A stretch of 57,920 nt of DNA from Gemmatimonadota bacterium (GCA_028287185.1 JAQBQD010000198.1:1-57920), one strand, 5' to 3'. Shown: positions 42,501 through 51,548, numbered from the stretch's first letter. Program-made: numbers and translations. Notes: generated from the sequence alone by a model not told the origin.

Positions 42501-44431
42501 TGGGCAAGGACATCCAGGCCGTGCCCTTCACGGTGGCGGGCGTGGGCGACATGAGCGGCGACGTCTTCGGCAACGGCATGCTGCTGAGCCCGCAGACCCG
42601 CCTGGTGGCCGCCTTCGACCACCGCCACATCTTCCTGGACCCGGATCCCGACCCCGGACCCTCGTTCGCCGAGCGGAAGCGGATGTTCGCCCTGCCGCGA
42701 TCGAGCTGGGAGGACTACGACCGCTCCCTCCTGAGCAAGGGCGGGATGATCGTGCCCCGGGCCAGCAAGGAGATCGAGCTGACGCCCCAGGTGCGGCAGG
42801 CGCTGGGCATCGCGTCGGGCGTGGAGCGCCTGGACGGCGAGGGGCTGATCCGCGCGGTGCTGACGGCCCCGGTGGAGCTGCTGTGGAATGGCGGGATCGG
42901 CACCTACGTGAAGGACCGCGACGAGACGCACGCCGACGTGGGCGACACGGCCAACGACGCCGTTCGCGTGAACGCCGAGGACCTGCGCTGCAAGGTGGTG
43001 GGCGAGGGGGGCAACCTGGGCTTCACCCAGCGTGCCCGCATCGCCTTCTCGCTGGCGGGCGGGCGCATGAACACGGACGCGCTGGACAACTCGGCGGGCG
43101 TGGACATGTCGGACCACGAGGTGAACCTCAAGATCCTGCTGAACCGCGTGGCCCAGGACGGCGACCTGACGCTGGACGGCCGCAACGCGCTGCTGGAGTC
43201 GATGACCGACCGGGTGAGCGAGCTGGTGCTGCGCAACAACGTGGGCCAGTCGCTGGCCGTGTCGCTGGACGAGCAGCGCTCGCGCGCGGCGCTGGACGAC
43301 TTCGCCGCGCTGATCCTGGCGCTGGAGCACGACCGCCGCCTGGACCGCGCCGCGGAGGGCATCCCCGCTCCGGAGGAGATGGCCGACCACGCGGCGGCGG
43401 GCGCCGGGCTGACCCGGCCCACGCTGAGCGTGCTGCTGGCGCACTCCAAGCTGTACGCCAAGGCGGCGCTGCTGGCCTCGGACGTGCCCGACGACGCGGT
43501 GACGGACCCGTTCCTGGTGGGCTACTTTCCCGCGGCGGCGGTGGAGGCGGCCGGCCCCGAGCGCCTGCGCGCCCACCGGCTGCGCCGCGAGATCGTGACC
43601 ACCGAGGCGGTGAACGACCTGGTGAACCTGATGGGCGCCTCGTTCCTGCACCGCACCGCGCGCGACACGGGCAGCGAGGTGCCCGCCGTGGTGCGCGCCT
43701 GGCTGGTGGCCAGCCTGATCTCCGGCGCCGCGGAGATCCGCGCCGACCTGGAGAAGCTGGAGGGCCGCTACCCGTCCGAGACGGTGTACCGCTGGCTGAT
43801 GGGCCTGTCCCGCGTGCTGGAGGCCACCACCCACTGGGTGCTGGGCAACGTGCCCGCCGACACGCCCACGCCGCAGGTGGTGGAGCGGGCCCGTGCCGGC
43901 CTTTCCGTCCTGCGCGCCAGCTTCGCGCGGGTGGTGGGCGGCGAGGACCGCGCGCTCTTCCTGGCGCGGTTGGGCGAGCTGCAGGACCTGGGGGTGGAGC
44001 GCACGCTGGGCGAGCGCCTCATCACCCTGCGCTTCCTGCCGCAGCTGCTGGAGATCGTGGAGCTTTCGGGACGCGCGGGCACGGACGAGCTGCGCACGGC
44101 GCGGGCGTACTACGCCGTGAGCGAGCGCTTCACCACGGCCAAGCTGCGCGAGTCCATCCGCGAGGGCGCCCGCGAGGACCCCTGGGAGCGGCGCTACGCC
44201 CAGGCGCTGGTGGAGGACGTGGGCCGCGCCCAGCGGGCCATCGCCCACGCCGTCCTGGAGCGCGGGCACGGCGTGGACCCCGAGGCGGCGCTGGCCGCCC
44301 TGGAGACGGAGCGCGCCCGCGAGGCGCGCGCCTACCGCGAGCTGCTGGCCGAGCTTCGCGCGGCCGAGAAGGTGCCGCTGGCGGGCTACGCGCTGGCCGT
44401 CCGCCTGCTGCACGCCATCGCCCTCCGCTAG
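39563..44431 (+). CDS. NAD-specific glutamate dehydrogenase, large type
   Basis: The 1622-residue protein matches the large (about 180 kDa) NAD-glutamate dehydrogenases: long N-terminal regulatory part with ACT-like segments (VGDRPFIVDTIREYLSAEGLPMHHYIYP, about 100-127), and a central catalytic domain with RGAPVSRGGIRWSDR, GSKGGF (Lys near 860), GVGDMSGDVFGNGML and NGGIGTYVKDRDET. A helical C-terminal part follows. It deaminates L-glutamate to 2-oxoglutarate with NAD+ and is usually catabolic and allosterically controlled. Length is typical for the family. The ATG at 39563 was taken; no strong ribosome site precedes it. A strong hairpin follows the gene, which stands alone. Confidence 0.96.
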   Translation: MSTSATTSASPSPRTAATVDALCAHLERNARGDARLLCAFARIFFAKVPRALMAERDVEALAALTVGAFEFLRRSRPDRVNVELANPEDEGWSAPVTILRAEVGDRPFIVDTIREYLSAEGLPMHHYIYPVYRVVRGADGDIVELADGGHGEEGAGALEALDYIEIPRIHEAERRDRIAAEVRRRLADVVAATSDFPAMRDELARTAESVEGYAARFPERAEEYGEIAEFLRWLNAGNFVFLGYRAYDIHGGDDGASIAVDPASGLGILRDTERSTYKAPVPLAEMPADFRARVDGGPLLIVSKANTESTVHRRARMDYVGVKRLDESGRIAGERRFLGLFTSQSFAANAADIPLLRLKFRQVLDGSGTRPGSHDHKEIVTILNAMPKEELFEASVEELEVEVLAVLESIFAGGVRVLLRPDPLRAEVAVMAILPAPRYSAEVRGRIRELLEERLGGKVRNDYLAMSSGDQARLHFYLSHPTAQAEPAALEAEIGGLVRSWEDRLHDQLAGAMEPEEARRLAHAYGQAFSEDYRAASSPQAAAHDVLHLEAMQRGGRRVALHLRQPLPGEAAPEGTSVLKFYLREQRLVLSDFMPILEDAGVRVIEIDTFELSGRDIPALMVYSFAVQTRDAEPIPAERAEILAEALLASQGGAAARDPFNALVLRAGLRWREVDVLRTYANYASQVGAVPSRLAPVRALMGYPKVARMLLDLFAVRLDPAAEGGAKRAKEIRAELLKELEAVSSLADDRALRRMMSLIEGTVRTNYFRHGGADPTATSGGAPYVSIKVRCADVEELKKSRLLYEVYVHSSRMEGIHLRGAPVSRGGIRWSDRPDDFRTEIMGLVTTQVVKNAVIVPSGSKGGFITKRTPPDRDGQMAEAAEQYKTLMRGLLDVTDNLVDGKVVPPPGVKRLDGDDPYLVVAADKGTAHLSDVANGVADEYGFWLGDAFASGGSHGYDHKREGITARGGWECVKRHFREMGKDIQAVPFTVAGVGDMSGDVFGNGMLLSPQTRLVAAFDHRHIFLDPDPDPGPSFAERKRMFALPRSSWEDYDRSLLSKGGMIVPRASKEIELTPQVRQALGIASGVERLDGEGLIRAVLTAPVELLWNGGIGTYVKDRDETHADVGDTANDAVRVNAEDLRCKVVGEGGNLGFTQRARIAFSLAGGRMNTDALDNSAGVDMSDHEVNLKILLNRVAQDGDLTLDGRNALLESMTDRVSELVLRNNVGQSLAVSLDEQRSRAALDDFAALILALEHDRRLDRAAEGIPAPEEMADHAAAGAGLTRPTLSVLLAHSKLYAKAALLASDVPDDAVTDPFLVGYFPAAAVEAAGPERLRAHRLRREIVTTEAVNDLVNLMGASFLHRTARDTGSEVPAVVRAWLVASLISGAAEIRADLEKLEGRYPSETVYRWLMGLSRVLEATTHWVLGNVPADTPTPQVVERARAGLSVLRASFARVVGGEDRALFLARLGELQDLGVERTLGERLITLRFLPQLLEIVELSGRAGTDELRTARAYYAVSERFTTAKLRESIREGAREDPWERRYAQALVEDVGRAQRAIAHAVLERGHGVDPEAALAALETERAREARAYRELLAELRAAEKVPLAGYALAVRLLHAIALR

Positions 44432-44440
44432 CTTCCCGGC

Positions 44441-44477
44441 GGCCGGTCCCGGGGCACGGCGCCCCGGGACCGGCCTT
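44441..44477 (+). terminator. terminator after the glutamate dehydrogenase gene
   Basis: A perfect 15-bp stem (44441-44455 with 44461-44475) with a 5-base loop, then TT. It ends just before the predicted start region of the next gene. Confidence 0.75.
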
Positions 44478-44525
44478 CGTCCCTCCCGCGTCCACCTCCG
44501 TGGCCGCTCGTTCCAAGCCCTGACG

Positions 44526-46583
44526 CTGGGTGCACCCCTGCCCCTCGGCCGCTTCCTACTCGCCACGTACGCCGCGCAGGCCGCCGGCGCCCTGCTGCTG
44601 GCCGCCCTGCTCGCGGGCTTCTGGCGGCACTACCGCAAGGACTACCTGCGCTTCTGGGCGGGGAGCTGGCTGGCGCTCGCCCTGCACCTGCTGGCCAGCA
44701 TCACCGCGCTGTTGGTGGTGGCGCGCATGCCGGGCGCGGTGGGCCCCCGCCTGGGCGCCACCTTCGTCTCGTCCGCGGCGGCGTATCTTCAGGCCGTCTT
44801 CCTGCTGGCGGGCGCGTGGGAGCTGGCCCGGCGGCGCGCGCTCACGCCCCGCGCCGCGGTGCTGTCCGTGTGCGCGGCGGTGACGCTGGCCGGGGTCACC
44901 ACCCTGGCCTTCGTCACGCTCGCGGGCGAGCAGGCCGAGGCCATGCGCCACTTCCTGCGCGTGGGCTGCCGCGCGCTGCTGGCGGGGCTGGCGTACGTGG
45001 TGGCGGCCCATGGCGCCTGGCCGCCGGCGGACGAGGACGCCGCGCGCGGGCGGCGCGTCCTCAGCGGCGCCTTCACCCTGTTCGGCATCCAGCAGCTCCT
45101 GGCGTTCTTCCTGGCGGCGCGCTCGCTGGCGGGCGCGCCCGCGCCGGGCTACGCGCCCTTCCTGGGCATGGCGGACCTGGTGGTGCAGTGGGTGATGGGC
45201 ACGGCCATGATCCTCTGCCTGCTGGAGCAGGAGCAGTCCACCGCGCTGCGGGCCGCACGGCAGGCCGAGCACCTGGCCTACCACGACTCGCTGACGGGCC
45301 TGCCCAACCGCCGCCTGCTGCTGGACCGCCTGTCGGTGGCGCTGCAGCACGCCCGGCGGGCGGGCGAGCGGGTGGGGGTGCTGTTCCTGGACCTGGACCG
45401 CTTCAAGGTGATCAACGACTCGCTGGGCCACGGCGCGGGCGACCTGCTGCTGCAGATGGTGGCCGGCCGCGTGCGCGAAGCCGTGCGCGACGGCGACACC
45501 CTGGCCCGCATCGGCGGCGACGAGTTCACCCTGCTGCTGCCGGGGCTGAAGCATGGCGAGGGCGCCGGGCGGGTGGTGCAGAAGCTGAAGGAGGCGATGG
45601 CGCAGCCCTTCATGGTGGACGGCCACGAGCTGTTCGTGACGGCCAGCTCGGGCGTGGCGCTGTACCCGGAGGACGGGGAGGACGCGGAAACCCTGATCCG
45701 CCACGCGGACATCGCCATGTACCGCGCCAAGGAGGCGGGGCGCGACGGCTTCAAGTTCTTCGCGCCCGCCATGAACGAGCGCGCCCGCGAGCGCCTGGCG
45801 CTGGAGGGCGCGCTGCGCAAGGCGCTGGCGCTGGAGCAGTTCCGCATCCACTACCAGCCGCTGTGCGAGGCGGCCACCGGTCGCGTGACGGGCGTGGAGG
45901 CGCTGGTGCGCTGGATGCACCCCGTGCGCGGGCTGCTGCCCCCGGCGGAGTTCATGGAGCTGGCCGAGAGCACGGGGCAGGTGACGCTGCTGGGACGCTG
46001 GGTGCTGGCGCGGGCCTGCGCGCAGGTGCGCGCCTGGCAGCGGGGCGGGCATCCCGCGCTCACCGTGTCGGTGAACCTTTCGGCGCGGCAGTTCGCGGAC
46101 GCGGGGCTGGTGGAGGAGGTGCGGCGGGTGCTGGAGCAGGAGGGGCTGGACCCGGCCTGCCTGGAGCTGGAGATCACCGAGAGCCTGGCGATGCACAACG
46201 TGGCCGCCACCGAGGCCACGCTGCGCGAGCTGAAGCGCCTGGGCGTCGCCATCTCCATCGACGACTTCGGCACGGGATACTCGTCGTTCGGCTACCTGCA
46301 GCGCTTCCCCATCGACACGCTCAAGATCGACCGCGAGTTCGTGCGCGACGTGGACCGCGACGCCGGCAGCGCCGACATCGCCGCCGCCATGATCGCCATG
46401 GCCCACAAGCTGGGCCTCTCCGTGGTGGCCGAGGGCGTGGAGCGCCCCGAGCAGCTCGCCTTCCTGCGCGAGCAGAGCTGCGACCGCGCCCAGGGATTCC
46501 TCATCGGCCACCCCTTGCCCGCCCACGACGTCGAGCGCCTGCTCCGCACCGCGTGGGCCGAGCCCGCCGTGCCGCCGGCGTAG
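44526..46583 (+). CDS. membrane GGDEF-EAL cyclic-di-GMP protein
   Basis: From 44526 the product is about 685 residues: some six or seven membrane helices in the first 215 residues (RFLLATYAAQAAGALLLAALLAGFWRHYRKDYLRFW and later), then GGDEF at 330-334 (IGGDEF), EAL at 458-460 (GVEALVRW), and DDFGTGYSSF and AEGVE. Both catalytic sets look intact. The start is problematic. No ATG, GTG or TTG lies in frame before the first helix; the first in-frame candidates are CTG at 44520 or 44526, while TTG at 44712 would cut off the first two helices. Sequence before 44520 is inside or next to the terminator. A CTG start is inferred. Confidence 0.85.
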   Translation: MGAPLPLGRFLLATYAAQAAGALLLAALLAGFWRHYRKDYLRFWAGSWLALALHLLASITALLVVARMPGAVGPRLGATFVSSAAAYLQAVFLLAGAWELARRRALTPRAAVLSVCAAVTLAGVTTLAFVTLAGEQAEAMRHFLRVGCRALLAGLAYVVAAHGAWPPADEDAARGRRVLSGAFTLFGIQQLLAFFLAARSLAGAPAPGYAPFLGMADLVVQWVMGTAMILCLLEQEQSTALRAARQAEHLAYHDSLTGLPNRRLLLDRLSVALQHARRAGERVGVLFLDLDRFKVINDSLGHGAGDLLLQMVAGRVREAVRDGDTLARIGGDEFTLLLPGLKHGEGAGRVVQKLKEAMAQPFMVDGHELFVTASSGVALYPEDGEDAETLIRHADIAMYRAKEAGRDGFKFFAPAMNERARERLALEGALRKALALEQFRIHYQPLCEAATGRVTGVEALVRWMHPVRGLLPPAEFMELAESTGQVTLLGRWVLARACAQVRAWQRGGHPALTVSVNLSARQFADAGLVEEVRRVLEQEGLDPACLELEITESLAMHNVAATEATLRELKRLGVAISIDDFGTGYSSFGYLQRFPIDTLKIDREFVRDVDRDAGSADIAAAMIAMAHKLGLSVVAEGVERPEQLAFLREQSCDRAQGFLIGHPLPAHDVERLLRTAWAEPAVPPA

Positions 46584-46628
46584 GGCGTCGAATGCCGTCC
46601 ATCCGGCGACCCGGCGGCCGGAGCGAGA

Positions 46629-47009
46629 CTACAGCAGAAGGTCGGCGGGAATGCCGAGCGCGTCGCGGAGCGCCGCTATCTGCGTACGGGAGAGCGGGCG
46701 CTTGCCGGCGAAGAACTCGGACACGCGGCTCTTCCCGCCGATGACGTCCGCCAGGTCGCCCCGCGTCATCCCTCGCTGGCCCAGCATGAAGTCCACCACA
46801 TCCTGCGGCGTACGCCCGTCCTCGCGGATGGGATCGTGGTCCGCCTCGTACGACTCCACCAGCACCGACAGAAGCTCCAGCCGGTCGTGGTCAGGAGTGG
46901 AGGCCTGCGGATCCTCGTCCAGCAGCCGGTCGATCTCCGCGACCGCCTCCTCGTACTCACGCTTCGTACGCAGCACATGAGGGATGGGAAGATCGAGCAC
47001 CGTCGTCAT
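46629..47009 (-). CDS. HigA-type XRE antitoxin-like regulator, without partner
   Basis: The 126-residue protein has an N-terminal helical part (REYEEAVAEIDRLLDEDP, RLELLSVLVESYEADHDPI) and a C-terminal HTH (about 75-125, FMLGQRGMTRGDLADVIGGKSRVSEFFAGKRPLSRTQIAALRDALGI). This is the layout of HigA-like antitoxins of HigBA modules. HigB genes normally precede higA, but the 211 bases upstream (47010-47220) contain no toxin-like frame and the downstream side is the GGDEF-EAL gene on the other strand. It may be an orphan antitoxin, or a relic of a lost module. GGGAGG lies shortly before the ATG. Confidence 0.85.
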   Translation of the reverse strand: MTTVLDLPIPHVLRTKREYEEAVAEIDRLLDEDPQASTPDHDRLELLSVLVESYEADHDPIREDGRTPQDVVDFMLGQRGMTRGDLADVIGGKSRVSEFFAGKRPLSRTQIAALRDALGIPADLLL

Positions 47010-47220
47010 CGTTCCTCCCTGTTCTCGAATTCCGGGACTGCGCGGAGACCCCTGCCGCGTGTGCGTGCTGCAGACTTCCGCCCGTCAAGGGTCGGCGGGA
47101 ATGATCGCCATCGTGAAAACGTGCGTCAAGGCGGATTGTAAGCGCGCGAATTCTCATGTGGTTCCAAAATTGAGGGGCATACCGACGCGATGATCGATCA
47201 ACCCCGAACGGAGCACGACG

Positions 47221-48099
47221 ATGCGGGTGGCATTCTTGGGGCTCGGGCAGATGGGTTCGCCGATGGCGCGCCGGCTGGTAAGCGCCGGGCACGAGGTGGC
47301 GGTTTGGAACCGCAGCCGCGAGAAGGCGCGGGAGATCGAGGGCGCCCGCGCGGAGGACACTCCCGCGGACGCCGTGCGGGGCGCGGAGGTGGTGATGACG
47401 ATGCTGGCCGACGACGCCGCGGCCCAGGAGGTGGCGTTGGGCGCGGACGGCTTCGCTGCGGCGATGGCGGAGGGCGCGGTGCACGCCTCCATGAGCACCA
47501 TCTCGCCGGCCCTGTCGCGGCGGCTGGCGGAGGAGCACGCGCGGCGCGGCCAGGGCTATGTGGCGGCGCCGGTGTTCGGGCGGCCGGAGGCGGCGGAGGG
47601 GGGCAAGCTGCGGGTGCTGGCGGCGGGGCCGAAGGAGGCGGTGAAGCGCTGCCTTCCACTCTTCGACGCCGTCGCCCAGCAGACCTTCGACCTGGGGGAG
47701 GACCCACCGGCCGCCAACGTGGTGAAGCTGTGCGGCAACTTCATCATCGCCTCCATGATCGAGACGCTGGGCGAGGTGTTCGCGCTGGGAAGGAAGTCCG
47801 GCGTGGCGCCCGAGGCGCTGCTGGATGTGCTGGGGACGGCGCTGCTGAGCGGCCCCATCCTGGCCGGCTACGCCAAGACCATCGCGGAGTCGCGGTACGA
47901 GCCCGCCGGCTTCAAGCTGCGCCTGGGCCTCAAGGACGTGCGCCTGGTGCTCGCCACGGCGGACGCGGCCGAGGTGCCGATGCCCGTCGCCAGTGCCCTG
48001 CACGACCGCTACCTGGCCGGCGTGGCGCAGGGCCTGGGCGACCTCGACTGGTCCGGCATCGCGCGGCTGGCGGCGGAGTCGGCGGGGCTGGACGGCTGA
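47221..48099 (+). CDS. NAD(P)-dependent beta-hydroxyacid dehydrogenase family oxidoreductase
   Basis: The 292-residue protein begins FLGLGQMGSPMARRL, the Rossmann loop at 7-12, has the substrate-binding segment (usually D-x-P-V-S-G; here AAPVFGRPEAAEGGKL near 115-130) and the catalytic Lys169 (VVKLCGNFIIAS). It belongs to the 3-hydroxyisobutyrate/6-phosphogluconate dehydrogenase superfamily (GLYR1/GarR-like). The substrate is a small 3-hydroxy acid or succinic semialdehyde; Arg31 and Ser32 after WN favour NADP(H). Relatives include imine reductases. It has no obvious partner, standing divergent from the HigA-like gene. Confidence 0.9.
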   Translation: MRVAFLGLGQMGSPMARRLVSAGHEVAVWNRSREKAREIEGARAEDTPADAVRGAEVVMTMLADDAAAQEVALGADGFAAAMAEGAVHASMSTISPALSRRLAEEHARRGQGYVAAPVFGRPEAAEGGKLRVLAAGPKEAVKRCLPLFDAVAQQTFDLGEDPPAANVVKLCGNFIIASMIETLGEVFALGRKSGVAPEALLDVLGTALLSGPILAGYAKTIAESRYEPAGFKLRLGLKDVRLVLATADAAEVPMPVASALHDRYLAGVAQGLGDLDWSGIARLAAESAGLDG

Positions 48100-48295
48100 C
48101 GGGTCGGGGGATGGACGGGGTCGAGGGCGGGGCGCGGCGGATGGCGCACCGCCCTTCGCGTTCCGGTTGAGGACGGACGACTCGCGGGCATCGGCGGAAG
48201 ATCCTGCGCCTGCAGGGTCCGCGGTTGTTGCCTTCCGGAAAGCGGCGCCGTACGATGGAGGCCTTCCCATCCGCCACCCGTGCCCCGACCCACCG

Positions 48296-50005
48296 ATGCC
48301 AGAGCGCGATCCGTCCGCCTCCGCCGAGGGCGACTCTCCCGAAGGACGCGGCCTCAGCCGCCGCAACTTCCTGCAGGTGGGCGCGATGGCGGCCGTCGCG
48401 GGCGCGGCGGGATACGCGCCGGGGGCATCCGCATCCACGTCCGCCGAGCCGGCGCAGACGGGAGATACGCCACAGCGCTTCCACGTGCCGCCGTTCGAGC
48501 TCGAGGAGGCGACCGTCCAGCAGCTGCAGGACGACATGCGCGCGGGACGGCGCACCTCGCGCTCGCTGGTGGAGGCGTACCTGGGGCGCATCGAGGCGCT
48601 GGACCGCGCGGGCCCCACGCTACGCTCCATCATCGAGACCAACCCCGACGCTCTGACGATCGCGGACGCGCTGGACGTGGAGCGGCGCGGCGGGCGGGTC
48701 CGCGGGCCGCTGCACGGCATCCCCGTGATCGTGAAGGACAACGTGGACACGGCGGACCGGATGATGACCACCGCCGGCTCGTTCGCCCTGGCCGGCACCC
48801 CCGCGCCCCGCGACTCGTTCGTGGCCGAGCGGCTGCGGGCCGCGGGCGCGGTGATCCTGGGGAAGGCGAACCTGAGCGAGTGGGCCAACTTCCGCAGCAC
48901 GCACGCGTCCAGCGGGTGGAGCGGGCGCGGGGGCCAGTGCCGCAACCCGTACGCGCTGGACCGCTCGCCCTGCGGCAGCAGCTCGGGCACGGGCGCCTCG
49001 GTCGCCGCGAACTTCGCCACGGTGGGCGTGGGCACCGAGACGGACGGCTCCATCGTGTGCCCATCCGCCGCCAACTCGCTGGTGGGCATCAAGCCCACGG
49101 TGGGCCTGGTGAGCCGCGCCGGCATCGTGCCCATCTCGCACAGCCAGGACACGGCGGGACCCATGGCGCGCACGGTGGCGGACGCGGCGGCGCTGCTCTC
49201 CGCGGTGGCGGGCGTGGATCCGCGCGACGCGGCGACCGCCGCCGCCCGCGGCCACGTGGAGGCGGACTACACGCGCTTCCTGGATCCCAACGGCCTGCGC
49301 GGCGCCCGCATCGGCGTGTCGCGCGCCAAGTTCACGGGATACGACCCCCGCACCGACGCGCTCTTCGACGCCGCCGTGGCGGACCTGCGCCGGCTGGGCG
49401 CCACGGTGGTGGACCCGGCGGAGATCCCCCACGCGGGCGACTACGACGCGGACGAGTACCAGGTGCTGCTGTACGAGTTCAAGGCCGACCTGAACGCCTA
49501 CCTCGCCAGCCGCGGCGCCACGGCGCAGGTGCGCACGCTGAAGGACGTGATGGACTTCAACGAGGCGCACCGGCAGCAGGAGATGCCGTACTTCCTGCAG
49601 GAGATCATGGCGCAGGCGCAGGCCAAGGGCCCCCTCACCGAGCCCGCCTACCGCGCCGCGCGTGCCAAGAGCCTGCGCATGGCCGGCCGCGAGGGCATCG
49701 ACGCCGTGATGACGCAACACCGGCTGGACGCCCTGGTGGTCCCCACGGGAAACCCGCCCTGGACCATCGACGTGCTCCTGGGCGACCACTTCCTGGGCGG
49801 CAGCTCCACTCCCGCCGCGGTGGCGGGCTACCCCAGCATCGCCGTGCCCGCGGGCTACGCCTTCGGGCTGCCGGTCGGCATGTCGTTCATCGGCCGCGCG
49901 TGGAGCGAGCCCACGCTCATCAAGCTGGCCTACGCCTACGAGCAGGGCACGAAACACCGCAAGCCGCCCCAGTTCCTGCCGACGGCGGACCTGTCGGTGG
50001 GATAG
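48296..50005 (+). CDS. Tat-exported amidase
   Basis: The 569-residue protein carries a Tat signal (SRRNFLQVGAMAAVAGAAG, residues 21-39) and an amidase-signature domain with catalytic Lys147 (VIVKDNVDT), cis-Ser near 229 (CGSSSGTG) and nucleophile Ser252 (TETDGSIVCPS). Export implies it hydrolyses amides or peptide amides outside the cytoplasm; peptide amidases of this family are also Tat or Sec exported. ATG at 48296 was chosen since the twin-Arg motif follows after about 20 residues. It starts a plus-strand run with GGT and M16 genes that suggests extracellular peptide breakdown. Confidence 0.92.
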   Translation: MPERDPSASAEGDSPEGRGLSRRNFLQVGAMAAVAGAAGYAPGASASTSAEPAQTGDTPQRFHVPPFELEEATVQQLQDDMRAGRRTSRSLVEAYLGRIEALDRAGPTLRSIIETNPDALTIADALDVERRGGRVRGPLHGIPVIVKDNVDTADRMMTTAGSFALAGTPAPRDSFVAERLRAAGAVILGKANLSEWANFRSTHASSGWSGRGGQCRNPYALDRSPCGSSSGTGASVAANFATVGVGTETDGSIVCPSAANSLVGIKPTVGLVSRAGIVPISHSQDTAGPMARTVADAAALLSAVAGVDPRDAATAAARGHVEADYTRFLDPNGLRGARIGVSRAKFTGYDPRTDALFDAAVADLRRLGATVVDPAEIPHAGDYDADEYQVLLYEFKADLNAYLASRGATAQVRTLKDVMDFNEAHRQQEMPYFLQEIMAQAQAKGPLTEPAYRAARAKSLRMAGREGIDAVMTQHRLDALVVPTGNPPWTIDVLLGDHFLGGSSTPAAVAGYPSIAVPAGYAFGLPVGMSFIGRAWSEPTLIKLAYAYEQGTKHRKPPQFLPTADLSVG

Positions 50006-50146
50006 CCGTCGACCGACCCTCCACCAGGCTTCGGGGAGGGCCGGCAAGTGATGCGAGCCGGGAGGGGCGTGCATCTGCTCCGCCCCCTCCGCGCTCGAAT
50101 CCAGCATCATCCCGCTCTTCATCCACCTACCGCCGTGCCTCACGCC

Positions 50147-51445
50147 ATGATGCGCCATCACCTCCGGGCCGCCCTCGTGCTTCTCGCCGCGATTCCGGCG
50201 GGGGCGTTCAGCCGGCCGGTCGCGGCGCAGCAGGAGGCGAACCCGGTGAACCTGTTCGTGGCGGACCTGCGCTACGTGCACGGCGTGCTCAGCCTGGGGC
50301 CGCCGCGCAAGCTGACGCACGACGTGGGGCGCAACTCGCAGCCGTCGTTCACGCCGGACGGGCGCGCGGTCCTGTTCGCGGCGCAGCGCGAGGGCGGACA
50401 GGTGGACGTGTACCGCACGGACCTGGCGACCGGGGTGGAGACGCAGGTCACGCACACGGCGGAGAACGAGAACAGCCCGACGGTGCAGCCGGACGGGCGC
50501 ATCATGGTGATCCGGTGGAAGCCGGAGACGCTGTTCCGCGAGTGGGGTCCCTACCTCTACAAGCCCGACGGCACGGCCGACCAGCCGGTGCTGCCCGGCC
50601 CCGACACCGTGGGCTACTTCGCGCGCGCCGACGCGCACACGTTCGCCTTCATGCGTCCGGCGTCGCGCTTTCGCGTGGCGCTGTGGGATGACCGCGTGAA
50701 GACGATGGTGGACGTGGACTCGCCCGTGGCGGGCCTGCCGCCGCAGCGCGTGCCCGGCGCCCGCGCGGTGAGCTACACGCGCACGGACTCCGCCGGGCGA
50801 AACGTCATCCGCCGGGTGGAGCTGGACTCTCGCCGGACGAGCGACGTCGCGCCCACGCTCCTGGGCCGCACGTCGCACGCGTGGACGGCGCGCGGCGTGC
50901 TGCTGATGGGCCGCGGCAACGCCATCTACGCGATGGACCCTGCGCGCGGGCGCACCTGGCGGCGGCTCGCGGCGTTCCAGCGCGGGGACCTGCGGAACGT
51001 GACCGCGTACGCCGTCAGCTCGCAGGGCACGCGGCTGGTCTTCTACTCGACGCTGAAGGTGCCGCTGCATGTGGTCCTTCGCGACTCGCTCCAGGCCGGG
51101 CGCGGTGCGCTCGAGGCGGTGGCGCTCGTCCGGCGCATGGCGTCCGAGAACCGGGCCGCGTACGAGGTGTCCGAAGGCGGCATCACCTCCGTCGGCACGG
51201 ACTGGCTGGCGATGGGGAAGGCGGCCGAAGCGGTGGAGGTGCTGTCGCTCGCGGCCGAGCTCTTTCCGCGCTCGCCCGATGCGCAGGCCCAGCTCGCCGA
51301 CGCCTATCGCAAGCTCGGCCGGAACGACGCGGCGGCGGAGCACTACCGCCGCGCGCTGGCGCTGAACCCCCGGACGACGGAAGCGGAGAAAGCGGCTGCG
51401 GCGCAGGTGGAGAAGGCGCTCGCCGAAACCGTCACGGTGCACTGA
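50147..51445 (+). CDS. exported TolB-like propeller protein with TPR tail
   Basis: The 432-residue product has a signal peptide (about 1-28, AALVLLAAIPAGAFSRPVAAQQ), propeller-type repeats with SQPSFTPDGRAVLFAA, VDVYRTDLATGVETQVTHT, NSPTVQPDGRIMVIRW (the TolB/PD40 pattern), and two TPR-like helices pairs at the C-terminus (DWLAMGKAAEAVEVLSLAAELFPRSPDAQAQLADAYRKLGRNDAAAEHYRRALALNP, about 360-420). Both parts are protein-interaction modules, so a periplasmic binding or assembly role is likely. ATG at 50147 or 50150. No partner is apparent except the flanking exported enzymes. Confidence 0.85.
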   Translation: MMRHHLRAALVLLAAIPAGAFSRPVAAQQEANPVNLFVADLRYVHGVLSLGPPRKLTHDVGRNSQPSFTPDGRAVLFAAQREGGQVDVYRTDLATGVETQVTHTAENENSPTVQPDGRIMVIRWKPETLFREWGPYLYKPDGTADQPVLPGPDTVGYFARADAHTFAFMRPASRFRVALWDDRVKTMVDVDSPVAGLPPQRVPGARAVSYTRTDSAGRNVIRRVELDSRRTSDVAPTLLGRTSHAWTARGVLLMGRGNAIYAMDPARGRTWRRLAAFQRGDLRNVTAYAVSSQGTRLVFYSTLKVPLHVVLRDSLQAGRGALEAVALVRRMASENRAAYEVSEGGITSVGTDWLAMGKAAEAVEVLSLAAELFPRSPDAQAQLADAYRKLGRNDAAAEHYRRALALNPRTTEAEKAAAAQVEKALAETVTVH

Positions 51446-51548
51446 TCGGCTGATCGGACCCCTGGCCGCCTGTTCGCCGATCGGTCGAACGGCCGCCTTC
51501 GTCGCTCGTGCGAACCCGTCTACCCCACCATCGCACGGCCGCATCCGT

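Noticed and set aside
39535..44523. Second plus-strand frame through the glutamate dehydrogenase gene (1662 codons)
   Set aside because: Arg/Gly/Ala-rich shadow. The frame starting at 39563 carries all family motifs.
41324..44566. Minus-strand open frame of 1080 codons opposite glutamate dehydrogenase
   Set aside because: His/Arg/Gln-rich shadow, no recognisable domain.
47010..47220. Possible HigB toxin frame upstream of the HigA-like gene
   Set aside because: Short minus-strand frames here have no HigB pattern and no complete toxin length.
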